Below, piece by piece: positions 1-6,100 of a stretch of 6,375 nt of DNA (position 1 is its first letter; the number at the start of each line of letters is the position of its first letter). This DNA comes from Oscillospiraceae bacterium (lineage in GTDB: Bacteria > Bacillota > Clostridia > Oscillospirales > Ruminococcaceae): the NCBI GenBank assembly GCA_009776345.1, contig WRLS01000118.1:1-6375 (forward strand), given 5' to 3'. The translations under genes were made by a program, and so were the position numbers. The notes under the pieces are model-generated. The model saw nothing but the letters and a program-made list of their open reading frames with translations. It was not told where the DNA came from and did no database searches.

Positions 1-2
1 AT

Positions 3-596
3 GTGCTGTGGACATACGCCGAGGCGCTGGGGTTTGCGGAAAGGCCGGGGGGTGTGCGTTGCGTTACTATAAGAAATAGCGACGGAACCATATATGAGGG
101 TGAAGTGAAAAACGGCCTATACCACGGCAAAGGAAAGTTTACATGGGCTGACGTTGATGTTTACGAAGGCGATTGGGTCGACGGTAAGCGAACCGGCAAA
201 GGAACGATAACATTGCCTAACGGTGTTGTTTTCGAAGGCGATTTTGTTGACGATAAAGTTCATGGCAAAGGAAAGTTTACATGGGCTGACGGTGATGTTT
301 ACGAAGGCGATTGGGTCGACGGTAAGCGAACCGGCAAAGGAAAGTTAACATGGGCTGACGGTGATATTTACGAAGGCGATTTTGTTGACGGTGAGCGAAC
401 CGGCAAAGGAAAGTTTACATGGGCTAACGGTGATGTTTACGAAGGCGATTTTGTTGACGGTAAGCAAACCGGCAAAGGAAAGTTTACATGGGCTAACGGT
501 GATGTTTACGAAGGCGATTTTGTTGACGGTAAGCGAGCCGACAAAGGAAAGTTTACATGGGCTAGCGGTAGAGTTTACGAAGGCGATTTTGTGTGA
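3..596 (+). CDS. MORN-repeat protein, 5'-truncated by the window edge, probable adaptor-MORN fusion
   Basis: The reading frame is open at the left edge. The GTG at position 3 is probably internal, because the residues it begins (VLWTYAEALG) align with residues 128-137 of the zinc-ribbon protein at 3906-6002 (VLWSLAEAMG). The gene therefore probably starts upstream with the same zinc-ribbon/helical module. From residue 31 there are seven complete 23-residue MORN repeats and an eighth that is cut short. Each opens with YEGD/YEGE and carries a GKGKFTW core, with Y or F at residues 31, 54, 77, 100, 123, 146, 169 and 192. MORN repeats form extended beta-hairpin arrays that bind proteins or lipids; the ligand here is unknown. 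No signal peptide or membrane segment is visible in this part. The frame ends at TGA 594-596 inside repeat 8, where one extra base moves the natural continuation into the next frame. The MORN identification is secure; the N-terminal fusion is inferred. Confidence 0.85.
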   Translation: MLWTYAEALGFAERPGGVRCVTIRNSDGTIYEGEVKNGLYHGKGKFTWADVDVYEGDWVDGKRTGKGTITLPNGVVFEGDFVDDKVHGKGKFTWADGDVYEGDWVDGKRTGKGKLTWADGDIYEGDFVDGERTGKGKFTWANGDVYEGDFVDGKQTGKGKFTWANGDVYEGDFVDGKRADKGKFTWASGRVYEGDFV

Positions 597-645
597 CGGC
601 GAGGGAACCAGCAAAGGAAAGCTCATCCTCGCAAACGGGAAAGTA
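93..645 (+). repeat. Tandem 69-bp MORN-coding repeats (8 units)
   Basis: Units start at 93, 162, 231, 300, 369, 438, 507 and 576; the last is 70 bp because of the extra base. Units at 369 and 438 differ at only two positions. A higher-order period of 138 bp is also present: 126-204 and 264-342 match over 79 bases with one mismatch (154 versus 292). This gives the W/F alternation YEGDW, FEGDF, YEGDW, YEGDF. The near-identity at DNA level points to recent expansion by slippage or unequal recombination. Confidence 0.9.
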
Positions 646-693
646 AAAAAGGGCCGCCTTGTTTTTGATGGCGGCAAACTTGTAGTTCGCTAA
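595..693 (+). pseudogene. Frame-shifted C-terminal tail of the MORN protein
   Basis: Downstream of the TGA at 594-596, the frame beginning at GAC 595 completes the eighth MORN repeat (DGEGTSKGKLILANGKV) and adds a short basic tail ending in KLVVR before TAA 691-693. Earlier repeats read GATTTTGTTGAC at this point, but here the DNA reads GATTTTGTGTGAC, so one base has been gained. With that base removed, the protein would end 28 nt before the ATPase start instead of leaving a 125-nt gap, which is the expected operon spacing. Three explanations remain: a true inactivating indel, a sequencing or assembly error in a repetitive gene, or recoding. The TGA C context followed by an Asp codon resembles the RF2 (prfB) +1 site, but no slippery CTT codon or upstream SD-like spur is present. 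I favour an indel. Confidence 0.75.
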
Positions 694-707
694 CCACTAA
701 CCACTAA
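690..707 (+). repeat. Heptanucleotide repeat (CTAACCA) at the gene 1/ATPase junction
   Basis: CTAACCA occurs twice in tandem (690-696, 697-703) and is followed by a partial unit CTAA (704-707). The first unit contains the TAA stop of the shifted MORN frame, and the tract runs into the ATPase ribosome binding site (GGAG at 711-714). It belongs with two other 7-nt-phased tracts in this window. Confidence 0.6.
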
Positions 708-721
708 AAAGGAGAATCGCC

Positions 722-3700
722 ATGCCCGATATCGTACCCGCAAGCCGCAGCAATCAAATGATGCGGCGCAGTGAGGAGCAGCTCACGCAGGCAATCGGAT
801 TTGCCAACCAAATGCTCAACCGCAATTATCTAATCGGGCTTTCCGCCTGGCCGCTTGCGCCTATCCGTGACGAAGTCAAGCGCCCCGGCTGTATCCGCCT
901 GTATAAGCTAAGCAAGCTGGTGTTTGACACGCCCGGCTCGGTCAACGGCAAGCTGGTGACGGTTTACAACGCTCTTTCCAGCATCAACAGCTCGGTGCTG
1001 CTGGTGGCGGACAGCGACGGTGTAAAGGTGGATTACTACTTGGGCATCCGCTCTTCCTCCGACGCCTCGACGGCGGGGCATATACTGGAAAAAGCGTTGG
1101 TGGGCAACTTCCCCGGCAGCAGTATCGAGGCCATGCGCAACGACAGGATCGAGGTGCTGATGACGGGCGTGGTCAGCCCGGACGCAGGTGCTAACGCCCC
1201 AAAATCGGTGTCGGCTGTGTCAATCGTCCCCTCGGAGCGGGAGGACGATACGGCGGTGCTGGATACCCAAAGCATCGAGACTTTTTTTGACACGATGGCG
1301 GGTTCTGTGTATACCGCAATCATCATCGCCGAGCCTGTGGGCAAGGACGTCATGCAGGAGCGCAAGCTGGCGCTTGAACGGATGCACACCGCTTTATCGC
1401 CCCATGTTTCCTCTACACTCAGCTACGGCGAGAGCGAATCCCAAGCGGTCAGCGAGGGCGTTTCGCAAGCCACCGCCGCCACCCTCGGCGAAAGCCGCTC
1501 CAAAGCCTTTGGCGGCGGGCAAACCCAAAGCCAGAGCCAAAGCGGGCAGACAAGGGGCTTATTCGGCGCTATGGGCTCGGAGGGGAACAGCTATTCCTCC
1601 AGCTCAAGCTGGACAAATTCGGTGGCAAGCTCTACCGCCAGCACACAAACTCAAGGCACCACCAGCGCGACCTCCAATACCTTGGGGACGACCAAGAACC
1701 TGCAAGTCACCCAGAAAAATAAAACCATCGAAGGCATGATGGAGCGTATCGAGCGGCAGCTGGAGCGGATCAAACGCTGCGAAGCCTTCGGGCTGTGGGA
1801 GTGCGCCGCCTATTTCGTCGCCCAGGACCCGCAGACGACCGTGATCGCGGCGAACACCTACCGCTCAATGATGAGCGGCGATGAATCGGATGTAGAAAAC
1901 GCCTTTGTCAACCTTTGGACGCCCCGCACTCAAAACAACACAAAGGCGTTGCTTGAATACGCGAAATACTGCGCCCACCCGGCGATTCTGGTATCCGACC
2001 CGGCGACAGGGCAAAGACAAGCCGTAAGCCCCGCCAGCCTGTGCAGCGGCGCGGAATTGCCGCTGATTCTGGGACTGCCCAAACGCTCTGTCACCGGGCT
2101 TACAACGGTGCAGATGGCGGGCTTCGGGCGCAATGTGTTCACCCTCACGCCGCCGAGAGAGGCGGAAAAACGCCGCATCGAGCTTGGCAGAATCCGTCAT
2201 ATGGGCGTTACCGGGGAGGCGGCTTTGCGGCTTTCGGTAGAGAGTTTTACCTCCCATGCCTTCATCTGCGGCTCTACCGGCTCGGGTAAATCCAACACGG
2301 TTTATCTTCTGCTGGAGGAGCTAATGCGAAACGGCGTGAAGTTTCTGGTGGTCGAACCTGCCAAGGGCGAATACCGCCGCGAGTTTGGCGGGATGAAGGG
2401 GGTCAGCGTCTTTACCACCAACCCCGGCTGCTTCGCCATGCTGAAAATCAACCCCTTCCAGTTCCCGGACGGTATCCATGTGTTGGAGCATCTCGAACGG
2501 CTGATTGAGATTTTCGGCGCCTGCTGGCCGATGTTCGGCTCTATGCCCGCCATTTTGAAGCAGTCGCTGCAGAAAATCTATCAAAACCGCGGCTGGGATT
2601 TGGTGAACAGCGTGCGCCTAAACAGCGGCGGCGCGGTTTTCCCCACCTTTGCGGATCTGCTGAAAACCATGCCCGAAATTATCAAAAGCGCGGGCTATTC
2701 AAAGGAAACGACCAGTGAGTACACGGGCGCGCTTGTGACCCGCGTGAAATCGCTTGCAAGCGGCATTACCGGCCAGATTTTTTGCAGCGGGACGTCTATC
2801 CCCAACCGACTGCTCTTTGACGAGAATGCAATTATAGATTTAAGCCGCATCGGTTCATCCGAAACAAAATCGCTGATTATGGGCGTGCTGATCCTGCGCC
2901 TGAGCGAATACCGCACCGCAACCGCAAGCGGCGCGAACAAACCGCTTACCCATGTCACGGTTTTGGAGGAGGCGCACAACATCCTCAAGCGGGTTTCCAC
3001 CACCCAAAGCCAGGACAGCGCGAATGTTGCGGGCAAGGCTGTGGAGCTTCTTTCGGCGTCCATCGCCGAGATGCGCACGTATGGCGAGGGTTTCATCATC
3101 GTGGACCAATCCCCCGGCGCGGTGGATGTCTCCGCCATCAAAAACACCAACACAAAAATCATCATGCGCCTGCCGGACAAGGACGACTGCGCCGTCGTAG
3201 GCAAGGCCGCGTCCATGCGCGACGACCAGATCGAGGAGCTGTCCCGCCTGCCCACCGGCTGCGCCGTCGTCTATCAGGGCAACTGGCTGGAGCCTGTCAT
3301 GGCGCGGGTGGATAAATCCTCGGGAAGGTACGCCTGCCCGGACGCCGTCACCGATTTCGCGCAGCTGCGCGCCGTGCGGGGCAGGTTCCTATTAGAGATA
3401 TACCGCCAACATGACGCAAAGCAATATGATATCAAGCCCTTCGGCGCGATTTGCGCGGGCCTGAAGCTCAACCCGTTCAAGCAAAGCGAGATGCGCAATA
3501 TGATCGTCCCCTTGCTAAAAGAGCTTGAACAGTCAGCCAAAAAGACGGAAGCATTGGAAAACGCCACCGCCCGCATCGGCGCCTGTCTGGAAATATTCGA
3601 CAGGTTCCCGATAAGCGTTGACAAAACCGCGCTTGAGCGTCCTCTGCCGGATAAGGTGGCGAAAAAACTGCGGGACTGGCACGCCAAGCTGTGTGAGCAT

Positions 3701-3847
3701 CTGCCCGGTTATCTGGATTTGGGCGGAAACGACAGGGCGGCCGCAAGGGCGGTGAACTTCCTGCTGGGTTATATGGGTAATGCCGGGTTGCCGGACAGCC
3801 CGAAGTATCGGATTATAATGCGGGCGTTGAGGGATGGTGGTCAGTGA
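722..3847 (+). CDS. HerA/FtsK-superfamily (DUF87-type) P-loop ATPase with Ser/Gln-rich segment
   Basis: A 1041-residue ATPase of the HerA/VirB4-like branch, probably a ring-forming motor that moves DNA or protein. ATG 722 follows an AAAAAGGAG site with 7 nt spacing. Residues 1-229 form an N-terminal domain that I do not recognise (it contains VDYYLGIRS). Residues 230-325 are low complexity, rich in Ser, Thr, Gln and Gly (QSQSQSG, SYSSSSS), and are followed by a charged helix (MMERIERQLERIKR). The motor spans about 480-840. It has Walker A GSTGSGKS (517-524), the family's EPAKGEY strand (545-551), Walker B-like VTVLEEAHN (745-753, E749/E750), FIIVDQ (791-796), and the NTNTKIIMR segment (808-816) with Asn and Arg in sensor/finger-like positions. 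Residues 840-1041 are mostly helical. No signal peptide or membrane helix is seen, which disfavours an FtsK membrane translocase. No NurA or other HerA partner nuclease lies in the window. The fold assignment is firm; the substrate is unknown. Confidence 0.9.
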   Translation: MPDIVPASRSNQMMRRSEEQLTQAIGFANQMLNRNYLIGLSAWPLAPIRDEVKRPGCIRLYKLSKLVFDTPGSVNGKLVTVYNALSSINSSVLLVADSDGVKVDYYLGIRSSSDASTAGHILEKALVGNFPGSSIEAMRNDRIEVLMTGVVSPDAGANAPKSVSAVSIVPSEREDDTAVLDTQSIETFFDTMAGSVYTAIIIAEPVGKDVMQERKLALERMHTALSPHVSSTLSYGESESQAVSEGVSQATAATLGESRSKAFGGGQTQSQSQSGQTRGLFGAMGSEGNSYSSSSSWTNSVASSTASTQTQGTTSATSNTLGTTKNLQVTQKNKTIEGMMERIERQLERIKRCEAFGLWECAAYFVAQDPQTTVIAANTYRSMMSGDESDVENAFVNLWTPRTQNNTKALLEYAKYCAHPAILVSDPATGQRQAVSPASLCSGAELPLILGLPKRSVTGLTTVQMAGFGRNVFTLTPPREAEKRRIELGRIRHMGVTGEAALRLSVESFTSHAFICGSTGSGKSNTVYLLLEELMRNGVKFLVVEPAKGEYRREFGGMKGVSVFTTNPGCFAMLKINPFQFPDGIHVLEHLERLIEIFGACWPMFGSMPAILKQSLQKIYQNRGWDLVNSVRLNSGGAVFPTFADLLKTMPEIIKSAGYSKETTSEYTGALVTRVKSLASGITGQIFCSGTSIPNRLLFDENAIIDLSRIGSSETKSLIMGVLILRLSEYRTATASGANKPLTHVTVLEEAHNILKRVSTTQSQDSANVAGKAVELLSASIAEMRTYGEGFIIVDQSPGAVDVSAIKNTNTKIIMRLPDKDDCAVVGKAASMRDDQIEELSRLPTGCAVVYQGNWLEPVMARVDKSSGRYACPDAVTDFAQLRAVRGRFLLEIYRQHDAKQYDIKPFGAICAGLKLNPFKQSEMRNMIVPLLKELEQSAKKTEALENATARIGACLEIFDRFPISVDKTALERPLPDKVAKKLRDWHAKLCEHLPGYLDLGGNDRAAARAVNFLLGYMGNAGLPDSPKYRIIMRALRDGGQ

Positions 3848-3875
3848 TCAGGGAAAGAGGAAAACAGTTCAGTGA
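3841..3875 (+). repeat. Decayed heptanucleotide tract at the ATPase/gene 3 junction
   Basis: TCAGTGA occurs at 3841-3847, where it contains the ATPase stop TGA, and again at 3869-3875, exactly 28 nt (four heptads) later. The adjoining heptad TCAGGGA (3848-3854) is one mismatch away. The middle two heptads are not recognisable, so the array is suggested by phase rather than proven. Confidence 0.35.
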
Positions 3876-3892
3876 TATTCTAAAAAAAATAT

Positions 3893-3897
3893 GGAGG
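3893..3897 (+). promoter_or_regulatory. Ribosome binding site that decides the start of gene 3
   Basis: GGAGG lies 8 nt before ATG 3906. An in-frame ATG at 3891 overlaps this site and would itself have no binding site, so translation should start at 3906. That start also puts the first zinc-ribbon cysteine at residue 3, as is usual for N-terminal zinc ribbons. Confidence 0.85.
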
Positions 3898-3905
3898 TAA
3901 CGCAC

Positions 3906-6002
3906 ATGAAATGTCCAAGCTGTAAAGGGGAATTTACCCCGCCCGCAAATCAGAGCATCGCCAACTGCCCGTTCTGCGGCGAACCGCTCATCAAGCCCGC
4001 GGTAACGAAGAAATGCGGGAGCCTTGCCGAAGCCTTTGCTTTTGTAAAGGAAAACTTCGGGGAGGACTTGCTGCTGCACGGCCAGCGGCTAACCGCCATG
4101 CTCGCGGATTTAATGCCGCAGGCAAAGCGGGAGCGCGCCATACTCAAAAACGCCTTTATCATGGATATCCCGCGCAAGCTTGACGGCGCGAAGGGTAAGG
4201 ACACCAACGACCGCATGATGTTGATGTCCCGCGCTGTGCAGATCCTGGAAACGCAGCACGGCATAGCGGGGAGCGTATCGGAAGGGGTTTTGTGGTCGCT
4301 GGCGGAGGCGATGGGCTGGGAGGCTAGAGCTCAAAGCTCAGAGGGCAGAACTCAGAGCTCAGAACTCAGAACTCAGAAGGGGGAGCCTGCGCCGGAAAAA
4401 CGCCCTGTAGGGACGGTCGCCCCCGAGCGTCCGAAAACATCCGCGCCCGTACAGCAATCCATGAGCGTTGAAGCATCCGTAAAAGTGGGCGATATTATCC
4501 CCTTTGGTGGGTATGACTGGCGGGTGCTTGATGTGCGGGACGGCAAGGCCCTGCTCATCACCAAAGAAATCCTAGAAACACGCCCGTATAATGTTGGGCG
4601 GAAAAAAATAACATGGGAGAAATGTACCCTTCGCCAATACCTAAACGGAGCGTTTTACGACAGTTTGGGCGAGGCAAAACACGCAATCGCCGAAACGCAC
4701 AACAGCAACCCCAATAACCAATGGTATGGTACAAAGGGCGGTAATGCGACAAACGATAAAGTGTTTTTACTTAGCCTTGATGAAGTCTGCCGTTACTTTG
4801 GTGATAGTACAGAAAAATTGAGGAATGTCAGAGAAGACGAAGATTATTTGAGCGATAAAAATAGTCCAAACAGGATAGCACGTCAAAGAAACATAGGGGC
4901 TTGCCAGTGGTGGCTTCGGTCGCCCGGCGGTTATAGTAGTAATATTATGGATGCCGCCGTGGTCTACGACGACGGCGATGTCGGCATCTCCGGTGTCCCT
5001 GTCAACGATGATGACTACGGCGGCGTCCGTCCCGCTTTGTGGCTGGATCTATCAGCCGCGCTGGAAAAACCCCGGCAGTCTGTAAGGGAAACCGCGCCGG
5101 AAAGGCCAAGGCCGGTTACGACAAGCGCGGGCGCCGGGCAGGGTATCGATCCGCGCAACGGAACAGGGAATATCAGCAATGGCGGCCATCTGTGTATTCA
5201 GGGGGATTGGATTTACAGCTCGGTATGGATGGCAACGTATAAAATCCCCGCGGGATTAAACGCCGACCATGTGGAAGACCCCGAAGCGGGAATTGGAGAG
5301 GTCGCAAGCTATATCAATATCATCGGGGACTATATGTATTACTCGAGTTTTTACGATAAAAAAAGGCTCTATCGAAAGCACCTCGGCGAAAAAACAACGG
5401 AAAAGCTCAATGAACAGCCCAGCTATCACGTCACCGTATCCGGCGAGTGGGTTTACTATAAAAACAAAGCGCAGAAAGGCTCGCTTTACAAAATCCGCAC
5501 CGATGGCAAGTACAGGACAAGGCTGCTGGAAAATACGTCCGGGACCAGCATTGCCGTCGCCGGGGACTGGGTATATGCGGGCGGAGAAAAAATCCGCACC
5601 GACGGCACCGGGCATACTAAGTGGTATCAGGGCGAAGTGGACGACAACTTTGAGTTTAATATTTCTGACGGATGGATTTACTATAGACAAGGCCGCGACG
5701 AGCTGTATAAGGTTCATATTGAAGGCGGCGAAAGCATAAGAGTGATCGGCGGGCCGGTATACCGATTTAATGTCTGCGGTGAGTGGGTCTATTACACCAC
5801 GCGCGGTACCGGCAGCGCCAAAAGATCCATCCGGAAAATCCGCACAGATGGCACGGACGAAGATATATTGTGCGATGCGCAGGGCGTTACCAGCCTCTAT
5901 GTCGTTGGTGACTGGGTCTACTTTATGGACAGCCTGCCGTTTAGAATAACCACCGGCGGCGATAGATGGGAACAGTATTATCAGGGGGAATTTACAGGCT
6001 AG
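3906..6002 (+). CDS. Modular protein: zinc ribbon, helical adaptor, DUF6273 domain and DUF5050-type beta-propeller
   Basis: A 698-residue multidomain protein with no signal peptide or membrane segment. Residues 1-27 are a zinc ribbon with CxxC pairs C3/C6 and C21/C24. Residues 32-140 are a helical domain ending in VLWSLAEAMGW, shared with the MORN protein upstream of the ATPase. Residues 141-193 are a linker whose first part is encoded by a 7-nt repeat. Residues 194-383 match DUF6273: VGDIIPFGGYDWRVLDV at the start, LRQYLNG, then WWLRSPGG (335-342) and GVRPALWLDL (373-382). A second linker repeats the APERP motif of the first. Residues 422-698 form a DUF5050-like propeller with seven G-D/E-W-x-Y-type motifs starting near 433, 474, 513, 553, 588, 625 and 668, several followed by KIRTDG. 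The role is inferred as an intracellular sensor or binding protein working with the upstream ATPase. Domain calls rest on motif recognition; the biochemical function is unknown. Confidence 0.88.
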   Translation: MKCPSCKGEFTPPANQSIANCPFCGEPLIKPAVTKKCGSLAEAFAFVKENFGEDLLLHGQRLTAMLADLMPQAKRERAILKNAFIMDIPRKLDGAKGKDTNDRMMLMSRAVQILETQHGIAGSVSEGVLWSLAEAMGWEARAQSSEGRTQSSELRTQKGEPAPEKRPVGTVAPERPKTSAPVQQSMSVEASVKVGDIIPFGGYDWRVLDVRDGKALLITKEILETRPYNVGRKKITWEKCTLRQYLNGAFYDSLGEAKHAIAETHNSNPNNQWYGTKGGNATNDKVFLLSLDEVCRYFGDSTEKLRNVREDEDYLSDKNSPNRIARQRNIGACQWWLRSPGGYSSNIMDAAVVYDDGDVGISGVPVNDDDYGGVRPALWLDLSAALEKPRQSVRETAPERPRPVTTSAGAGQGIDPRNGTGNISNGGHLCIQGDWIYSSVWMATYKIPAGLNADHVEDPEAGIGEVASYINIIGDYMYYSSFYDKKRLYRKHLGEKTTEKLNEQPSYHVTVSGEWVYYKNKAQKGSLYKIRTDGKYRTRLLENTSGTSIAVAGDWVYAGGEKIRTDGTGHTKWYQGEVDDNFEFNISDGWIYYRQGRDELYKVHIEGGESIRVIGGPVYRFNVCGEWVYYTTRGTGSAKRSIRKIRTDGTDEDILCDAQGVTSLYVVGDWVYFMDSLPFRITTGGDRWEQYYQGEFTG
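4329..4377 (+). repeat. In-frame heptanucleotide repeat ([A/G]CTCAGA, 7 units)
   Basis: Seven consecutive 7-nt units lie inside gene 3: GCTCAAA, GCTCAGA, GGGCAGA, ACTCAGA, GCTCAGA, ACTCAGA, ACTCAGA. A possible degenerate eighth unit (GGCTAGA) lies at 4322-4328. Because three units make 21 nt, the tract encodes a heptapeptide repeat (SSEGRTQ SSELRTQ). It falls exactly between the helical adaptor and the DUF6273 domain. Confidence 0.85.
4929..5036 (+). other. Candidate variable region (DGR-like) at the end of the DUF6273 domain
   Basis: This segment lies between the fixed motif WWLRSPG (4908-4928) and GVRPALWL (5022-5045). It has the pattern AA-x-V-xxx-G-x-V-xxx-G-xx-V-(x)6-GVRPAL, in which invariant G and V residues alternate with unconstrained ones. 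From 4962 to 5036, 25 consecutive codons end in C or T. Nearly all non-framework residues there (Y, D, D, D, G, I, S, V, P, N, D, D, D, Y, G) can be reached from an AAY template codon by changes at adenines only. This is the signature of adenine-directed mutagenesis by diversity-generating retroelements. No template repeat or reverse transcriptase is in the window, many of these residues have only NNY codons anyway, and a variable region in mid-protein is atypical. Confidence 0.4.
5039..5059 (+). other. Inverted repeat just downstream of the candidate variable region
   Basis: GGCTG (5041-5045) pairs with CAGCC (5053-5057) around a 7-nt loop. A T-G wobble (5040/5058) and a G-C pair (5039/5059) extend the stem to seven. 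A hairpin just 3' of the variable region is a known component of several retroelement-diversified genes, usually with a longer stem and a shorter loop. This one is modest and could be chance within coding sequence. Confidence 0.3.
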
Positions 6003-6085
6003 TTGGTAGCTTGTAAGTCACCGGTTGTGTGGTATTAGGCGATATGTACATGTAATCCAACAAGTCAGCCGCGTAAACCGGCTTT

Positions 6086-6092
6086 AGGAGGG
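6086..6092 (+). promoter_or_regulatory. Ribosome binding site of gene 4
   Basis: AGGAGGG lies 8 nt before ATG 6101. It is the strongest Shine-Dalgarno match in the window and fixes the start of the last, otherwise unrecognised gene. The rest of the 6003-6100 gap shows no convincing promoter or terminator, so gene 4 may be read through from gene 3. Confidence 0.8.
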
Positions 6093-6100
6093 CCCGCCCC

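Noticed and set aside
594..597. RF2-type programmed +1 frameshift at TGA C
   Set aside because: The stop context fits, but the preceding GTG codon re-pairs poorly in the +1 frame and no Shine-Dalgarno-like stimulator lies at the required distance. An indel is simpler.
345..677. Open frames on the minus strand and in another plus frame across the MORN array, with 23-residue repeats of their own
   Set aside because: They follow from the 69-bp period, which keeps every frame open if one unit is open. They have no ribosome binding site and no recognisable domain.
2695..3255. 186-codon minus-strand open frame opposite the ATPase motor domain
   Set aside because: It lies opposite the Walker B region of a clearly real gene, in GC-rich sequence where antisense frames are commonly open, and has no recognisable product.
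3891..3905. Alternative start of gene 3 at ATG 3891
   Set aside because: This ATG overlaps the GGAGG ribosome binding site that serves ATG 3906 and has no site of its own.
4329..4377. CRISPR-like array
   Set aside because: The units are contiguous 7-mers inside a coding frame with no spacers; it is a simple tandem repeat.
6011..6038. Possible promoter: TTGTAA, 16 nt, TATTAG in the gap before gene 4
   Set aside because: Each box matches consensus at only four of six positions with a short spacer; it is not distinguishable from chance.
6067..6083. Hairpin AGCCG / CGGCT with 7-nt loop upstream of the gene 4 ribosome binding site
   Set aside because: The stem is only 5 bp and the run of T after it is just three long before AGGAGG. 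It is too weak for a terminator, with no evidence of a riboswitch.
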